Assembly (NCBI RefSeq): GCF_018494085.1
Contig: NZ_JABBFP010000001.1
Span: 372,001-436,000 of the forward strand
Length of the DNA stretch: 64,000 nucleotides
Direction: 5' to 3'
From: Rosenbergiella collisarenosi
GTDB lineage: Bacteria; Pseudomonadota; Gammaproteobacteria; Enterobacterales; Enterobacteriaceae
Shown: positions 58,938 to 64,000 of the stretch, piece by piece
Position numbering within the stretch: the stretch's first letter is position 1
Layout of the letters: every line of letters starts with the position of its first letter
Made by a program: the position numbers and the translations under genes
The notes under the pieces: model-generated
The model's input: only the letters and a program-made list of their open reading frames with translations
Told to the model about the DNA's origin: nothing
Database searches by the model: none

Positions 58938-59446
58938 TGAAAAAGTCACTTTGTTCTACAGGCTTACGTTGGTTATGGGTGATGGTGGTGGTTATCGTTG
59001 TCGACTTATCCAGTAAATACTGGGTAATGACATCGATGCAGCTGCATGAATCACGCGCTCTGATACCGTTCTTTAATCTTTTTTATGCGCATAACTATGG
59101 TGCTGCATTCAGCTTCTTGGCTGACAAAGGTGGCTGGCAGCGGTGGATGTTCGCTGCGATCGCGGTCGCTATAGCAGTCTCGTTAGTGGTCATGATGTAT
59201 CGTAACCGCGCTGAACAAAAGCTGGCGAATATTGCCTACGCGATGATTATCGGGGGAGCGTTAGGTAACCTTTTCGACCGTGCTTGGCACGGTTTTGTTG
59301 TCGACTTCATCGATTTCTATGTCGGAGATTGGCACTTCGCGACGTTCAATATTGCGGATTGTGGGATCTGTATCGGTGCAGCATTGATCGTATTAGAAGG
59401 CTTTTTACCTAAGCCCCACGCTGATTCTGTGGAGGATAAATCATGA
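58937..59446 (+). CDS. lspA: Lipoprotein signal peptidase II
   Basis: This 169-residue inner-membrane aspartyl protease has four helices. The catalytic motifs are [14 protein letters not shown] (residues about 47-60), [20 protein letters not shown] with the first Asp pair, and [13 protein letters not shown] with the second. It removes signal peptides from prolipoproteins after lipidation by Lgt. Its ATG overlaps the ileS stop (TAATG), implying coupled translation, and fkpB overlaps its end by four bases. Confidence 0.97.
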   Translation: MKKSLCSTGLRWLWVMVVVIVVDLSSKYWVMTSMQLHESRALIPFFNLFYAHNYGAAFSFLADKGGWQRWMFAAIAVAIAVSLVVMMYRNRAEQKLANIAYAMIIGGALGNLFDRAWHGFVVDFIDFYVGDWHFATFNIADCGICIGAALIVLEGFLPKPHADSVEDKS

Positions 59447-59916
59447 GTGAACGCACTGTGATGGCGGATAGTCGCGTTGTGGCACAATTAGTGCTGACGC
59501 TCTCTGATGGTTCAGTCGCAGAATCGACAAAAGCGAACAACAAACCTGCACTACTCACTTTAGGAGATCAATCTCTTTCTCCAAAGCTTGAGGCGCAATT
59601 GCTTGGGCTAACTATTGGTCGTCAACATAAGTTTAGCTTAGCGGCAGAAGATGCATTCGGTGCGAGTAACCCTAATCTGGTTCAATACTTTTCTCGTCAA
59701 TCTTTCCTCGAAGCGGGGGAACCTGAGGTGGGGACGATTATGCTATTTGGCGCGATCGATGGCACTGAAATGCCAGGCATCGTTCGTGAGGTTTCCGGTG
59801 ATTCGGTCACCGTTGACTTCAATCATCCGCTAGCAGGCCAAGATATCACCTTCGATATCGAGATCGTCGATATCGATCCAGAGATGGAGGAGCAGAATGA
59901 AAATCTTACTGGCTAA
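59443..59916 (+). CDS. fkpB: FKBP-type peptidyl-prolyl isomerase (SlpA-like)
   Basis: This 157-residue protein is the FkpB/SlpA type, with an inserted chaperone flap. The segments [31 protein letters not shown] and [19 protein letters not shown] match E. coli FkpB (149). It catalyses proline isomerisation and aids folding in the cytosol. The start is taken at ATG 59443 after GGAGGA; it shares four bases with lspA. An internal Met at residue 7 is another option. Its 3' end overlaps ispH by 20 bases. Confidence 0.95.
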   Translation: MSERTVMADSRVVAQLVLTLSDGSVAESTKANNKPALLTLGDQSLSPKLEAQLLGLTIGRQHKFSLAAEDAFGASNPNLVQYFSRQSFLEAGEPEVGTIMLFGAIDGTEMPGIVREVSGDSVTVDFNHPLAGQDITFDIEIVDIDPEMEEQNENLTG

Positions 59917-60850
59917 TCCGCGTGGGTTCTGTGCAGGTGTCGATAGAGCTATCAGTATCGTCGAACGCGCTCTTGAAATGTATGGCGCCCCCATCTATGT
60001 GCGTCATGAAGTGGTACATAATCGGTACGTTGTAGAAGGATTACGCGAGAGAGGGGCTATTTTTATCGAAGAGATTAGCGAAGTGCCTGATGGCGCTATC
60101 CTTATCTTCTCGGCTCACGGTGTCTCGCAAGCGGTTCGTGCTGAAGCGAAAGCTCGACAACTTACAATGCTGTTCGATGCGACCTGTCCTCTCGTAACTA
60201 AGGTTCATATGGAAGTGGCGAGGGCGAGTCGTAAAGGGACTGAGGCGATACTGATCGGCCATGCCGGTCATCCCGAAGTCGAAGGGACGATGGGACAATA
60301 CAGCAACCCGCGAGGGGGAATGTATTTAGTAGAGTCTCCCGAAGATGTAGTAAAGCTGACCGTCAAAGATGAAGCTAATCTCTGCTTTATGACACAAACG
60401 ACCTTATCGGTGGATGATACGTCTGAAGTTATAGATGCCCTGCGTGAGCGCTTCCCATTAATTATCGGTCCACGTAAAGACGATATTTGCTATGCGACGA
60501 CGAATCGCCAAGAGGCAGTTCGGCAGTTGGCGGATGAAGCGGAGGTGGTACTCGTTGTCGGGTCGAGAAACTCATCGAACTCTAATCGATTAGCCGAACT
60601 GGCTCAACGTGCCGGAAGGCTAGCGCGACTCATTGATAGCGCGGAAGACATTGATCCGAAGTGGTTAGAAAATATCAGTTGTGTAGGCGTGACCGCCGGG
60701 GCATCTGCTCCTGATATTTTAGTCCAGCAAGTCATCGCTCGTTTACGGGAGCACGGTGGCGAACCGGCCGTCGAGCTTTCCGGTAGAGAAGAAAATATCT
60801 TCTTCGAGGTACCGAAAGAACTTCGTGTTCCGGTTAAAGAAGTTAATTAA
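59897..60850 (+). CDS. ispH: 4-hydroxy-3-methylbut-2-enyl diphosphate reductase
   Basis: This 317-residue [4Fe-4S] enzyme performs the last step of the MEP isoprenoid pathway, giving IPP and DMAPP. The cluster Cys lie in [12 protein letters not shown] (Cys12), [11 protein letters not shown] (about Cys96) and a third near residue 197. [20 protein letters not shown] and [10 protein letters not shown] are the family segments. GGAGGAG precedes the ATG inside fkpB. It ends the five-gene run at a strong terminator. rihC, next in E. coli, is absent. Confidence 0.97.
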   Translation: MKILLANPRGFCAGVDRAISIVERALEMYGAPIYVRHEVVHNRYVVEGLRERGAIFIEEISEVPDGAILIFSAHGVSQAVRAEAKARQLTMLFDATCPLVTKVHMEVARASRKGTEAILIGHAGHPEVEGTMGQYSNPRGGMYLVESPEDVVKLTVKDEANLCFMTQTTLSVDDTSEVIDALRERFPLIIGPRKDDICYATTNRQEAVRQLADEAEVVLVVGSRNSSNSNRLAELAQRAGRLARLIDSAEDIDPKWLENISCVGVTAGASAPDILVQQVIARLREHGGEPAVELSGREENIFFEVPKELRVPVKEVN

Positions 60851-60870
60851 ATCCGGTCTCCAAATGTCGA

Positions 60871-60900
60871 AACCAGCTTTTCTAAAAGCTGGTTTTTTTT
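60871..60900 (+). terminator. ispH terminator
   Basis: AACCAGCTTTT (60871-60881) pairs with AAAAGCTGGTT (60884-60894), and a T-run continues to 60900. It starts 20 bases past the ispH stop codon. Confidence 0.93.
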
Positions 60901-60943
60901 CGCCCTTAACGAATCGAAATCCTTTAATTTACGCTGGAGTTAG

Positions 60944-61804
<861 letters not shown>

Positions 61805-62255
61805 TTTTATATAATAAGTTTATTTGTAATCATTTGATATATCGACATTTATTTTTCAATGTCGATATTATTAGTGTTTTATTAATTTTTTTAATCTAAA
61901 GTATCATTTTTAGTGGTTTTGTGATTTTTATTTTACCAAATGGTCTGGTTTTGTGGGGTAATTGGCTGTTTTATACTCTAAGGGGTAGGGTTTAGGTTTT
62001 ATTTCGTTAATCATTTCTTAGCAAACGGTTTTTTCGATAAGATAAGATGCTTTTTTATCATGAAAACCATGAAATCAGCCTGAAAGACGTAAAAAAAAAA
62101 ATTAATTCGGCTTCAGTATAGACATCAGCCCTAGGGAACATTAGAATGCCGCCAATTTGCCAAAATCCAGATAGGCAGGCATTTTTGCATTGATTTAATC
62201 TCACTAATTGAATTAATATGCATGAACAGTGACTATTTATTCCCTGGAGGAAGTT
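61805..62255 (+). promoter_or_regulatory. carAB control region with paired ArgR boxes
   Basis: This 451-bp region is AT-rich in its first 300 bases and carries no gene. Near carA it resembles E. coli carAB: two ARG boxes, TGAATTAATATGCA (62209-62222) and TGACTATTTATTCC (62230-62243), sit with the 21-bp offset expected for an ArgR hexamer. Box 1 overlaps a likely P2 -10 TAATAT (62214-62219), with -35 TTGATT (62190-62195). The GTG at 62229 lies at box 2 and is not the gene start. Upstream P1 sites are less clear. Confidence 0.8.
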
Positions 62256-63404
62256 TTGACTAAGTCAGCAATTTTGGTTCTGGAAGACGGAACCGAGTTT
62301 CACGGCCGGGCGATCGGCGCATTGGGATCGGCAGTCGGAGAGGTCGTTTTCAATACATCAATGACCGGTTATCAAGAAATCCTTACTGATCCTTCTTACT
62401 CCCGCCAAATCGTCACTCTCACTTATCCTCATATTGGTAATGTCGGCACAAACCCCGCCGATGCCGAATCAACATCAGTTCATGCCCAAGGCTTAGTCAT
62501 TCGTGACCTGCCTCTGATTGCCAGTAACTATCGCAGTACCAGCGACTTATCCTCCTACCTTACACAGCATAATATTGTGGCGATAGCCGATATCGATACG
62601 CGTAAATTAACTCGCCTGCTTCGTGAGAAGGGCGCGCAAAATGGCTGTATCGTGGCGGGTGACCATCCAGATGTTGCTCTTGCCTTAGAAAAGGCGAAGG
62701 CTTTCCCTGGCTTAAAGGGAATGGATTTAGCAAAAGAAGTGACCACGCCAGAAAGTTATAGCTGGAAACAAGGGAGTTGGACGCTTGATAGCGAATTACC
62801 CGATGCGCGCGATGACGCGGATCTCCCTTGGCATGTAGTGGCCTACGACTACGGCGCAAAGCACAATATCTTACGTATGCTGGTCGATCGCGGCTGTAAA
62901 CTGACTGTCGTACCGGCTCAAACGCCAGCCGAAGACGTTTTAGCGCTCAATCCAGATGGAATCTTCCTCTCTAATGGACCTGGTGATCCAGAGCCTTGTG
63001 ACTATGCGATTACCGCAATTCAAGCCTTTCTTAAGACAGAAATCCCGGTCTTCGGAATCTGCCTAGGGCATCAATTGCTGGCCTTAGCGAGCGGCGCGAA
63101 AACAGTAAAAATGAAGCTAGGCCACCATGGCGGTAACCACCCGGTTAAAGATATCGATAATAACGTCGTGATGATCACAGCGCAAAACCACGGCTTCGCG
63201 GTCGATGAACAACAGCTTCCAGAATGTTTGCGTGTGACGCACCGTTCTTTGTTCGATCAAACGGTACAAGGTATTCACCGCACGGACAAGCCTGCCTTTA
63301 GTTTCCAAGGGCACCCTGAAGCGAGTCCTGGCCCACACGATGCGGCCCCGTTATTCGACCATTTTATTGAACTTATTCACGCTTATCGTGGCGCTAAAGC
63401 GTAA
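62256..63404 (+). CDS. carA: Carbamoyl-phosphate synthase small subunit (glutaminase)
   Basis: This protein has 382 residues from TTG 62256, exactly as in E. coli CarA, which also starts with UUG. GGAGG lies five bases upstream. The class I glutamine amidotransferase triad is visible: Cys in [16 protein letters not shown], and His and Glu in [13 protein letters not shown]. It releases ammonia from glutamine for CarB to make carbamoyl phosphate, used for pyrimidines and arginine. It heads the carAB operon and is controlled by ArgR among others. Confidence 0.97.
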   Translation: MTKSAILVLEDGTEFHGRAIGALGSAVGEVVFNTSMTGYQEILTDPSYSRQIVTLTYPHIGNVGTNPADAESTSVHAQGLVIRDLPLIASNYRSTSDLSSYLTQHNIVAIADIDTRKLTRLLREKGAQNGCIVAGDHPDVALALEKAKAFPGLKGMDLAKEVTTPESYSWKQGSWTLDSELPDARDDADLPWHVVAYDYGAKHNILRMLVDRGCKLTVVPAQTPAEDVLALNPDGIFLSNGPGDPEPCDYAITAIQAFLKTEIPVFGICLGHQLLALASGAKTVKMKLGHHGGNHPVKDIDNNVVMITAQNHGFAVDEQQLPECLRVTHRSLFDQTVQGIHRTDKPAFSFQGHPEASPGPHDAAPLFDHFIELIHAYRGAKA

Positions 63405-63418
63405 TCAGGAGAGAAGCA

Positions 63419-64000
63419 ATGCCAAAACGTACTGACCTCAAATCTATCCTGATCTTAGGGGCTGGGCCTATCGTCATCGGCCAGGCCTGCGAATTTGACT
63501 ACTCGGGCGCGCAAGCTTGTAAAGCGCTGCGCGAAGAGGGATATCGGGTTATTTTAGTTAACTCGAACCCTGCGACTATCATGACTGACCCAGAGATGGC
63601 GGATGCCACCTATATTGAGCCGATCAACTGGCAAGTCGTCAGAAAAATCATCGAAAAAGAGCGCCCCGATGCAGTCTTACCGACGATGGGCGGCCAAACG
63701 GCACTGAACTGTGCGTTAGAGCTTGAGCGCCACGGGGTCTTAGAAGAGTTTGGCGTAACGATGATCGGCGCAACGGCAGATGCGATCGATAAAGCAGAAG
63801 ATCGCCAGCGTTTTGATAAGGCGATGAAAAAAATCGGCTTAGATACTGCACGTTCCGGTATCGCTCACACCATGGAAGAAGCGTTGGCGGTAGCGGCAGA
63901 TGTCGGCTTTCCTTGTATTATTCGTCCCTCATTCACCATGGGGGGTACGGGCGGCGGGATCGCTTATAACCGCGAAGAGTTTGAAGAGATCTGTGAGCGC
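63419..64000 (+). CDS. carB: Carbamoyl-phosphate synthase large subunit (3' part outside window)
   Basis: The first 194 codons are present; the gene runs off the right edge. It begins [20 protein letters not shown] and continues through [32 protein letters not shown] and [16 protein letters not shown], which belong to the first ATP-grasp half of CarB. CAGGAG precedes ATG 63419, which is 14 bases after carA. The full protein should be about 1070 residues. Confidence 0.97.
   Translation, partial: MPKRTDLKSILILGAGPIVIGQACEFDYSGAQACKALREEGYRVILVNSNPATIMTDPEMADATYIEPINWQVVRKIIEKERPDAVLPTMGGQTALNCALELERHGVLEEFGVTMIGATADAIDKAEDRQRFDKAMKKIGLDTARSGIAHTMEEALAVAADVGFPCIIRPSFTMGGTGGGIAYNREEFEEICER

Noticed and set aside
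62019..62034. Possible PurR box in the carAB upstream region
   Set aside because: Only 10 of 16 positions agree with the consensus and the right half is a plain T-run, so it is not reliable.

Overview
The window is one chromosomal segment of a gammaproteobacterium of the order Enterobacterales. From about 25.5 kb onward, gene content and order follow the stretch of the Escherichia coli chromosome that crosses the 100/0 minute point: rsmC-holD-rimI-yjjG, smp, serB-radA-nadR, ettA, slt-trpR, yjjX, gpmB, rob, creA, arcA, yjtD, thrLABC, yaaA, talB, mog, dnaKJ, rpsT, ribF-ileS-lspA-fkpB-ispH, dapB, carAB. Protein divergence, lost neighbours and accessory content argue against Escherichia itself. 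An Erwiniaceae-type plant- or nectar-associated genus would fit, but that is inference and I do not name a genus.

Region 1 (1 to about 25.5 kb) is accessory, metabolic and transport-rich. It holds: the 3' part of a class C acid phosphatase; a membrane diguanylate cyclase converging on ddlA; the iron-uptake pair fiu-ybiX; the complete choline-to-glycine-betaine locus betIBA/betT; a GABA utilisation cluster (sad, a MocR/GabR-type regulator, gabT, gabP); an RcnB-domain protein; an MFS transporter; a YbaK-type deacylase; and a three-subunit periplasmic gluconate-type dehydrogenase. Together these suggest a cell that imports catecholate siderophores, makes osmoprotectant from choline, uses GABA as a nitrogen and carbon source, and oxidises sugar acids in the periplasm.

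Region 2 (25.5 to 42 kb) holds housekeeping genes for rRNA modification, clamp loading, serine and NAD synthesis, translation control, cell-wall recycling and global regulation. Compared with E. coli, prfC-osmY-deoCABD is missing between yjjG and smp, and creBCD is missing between creA and arcA. A small lipoprotein gene lies between nadR and ettA.

Region 3 (42 to 64 kb) holds the threonine operon with leader peptide and attenuator, talB, mog, an MHS-family transporter, the dnaKJ heat-shock operon, rpsT, the ribF-to-ispH run, dapB and carA. carB is cut by the right edge.

Several control sites are readable directly: a Fur-like box and promoter before fiu, a trp operator before trpR, an FNR-like site upstream of arcA, the thr attenuator, two sigma-32 promoters before dnaK, and paired ArgR boxes before carA. 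These sites also settle several start codons: GTG for fiu, TTG for the MocR regulator, radA, rpsT and carA, GTG for slt, and a downstream ATG for trpR. I saw no rRNA, tRNA, CRISPR array, insertion sequence or prophage. I found no convincing wholly undescribed system. The points most worth checking are regulatory sites, start-site corrections, gene overlaps and locus-specific gene losses.
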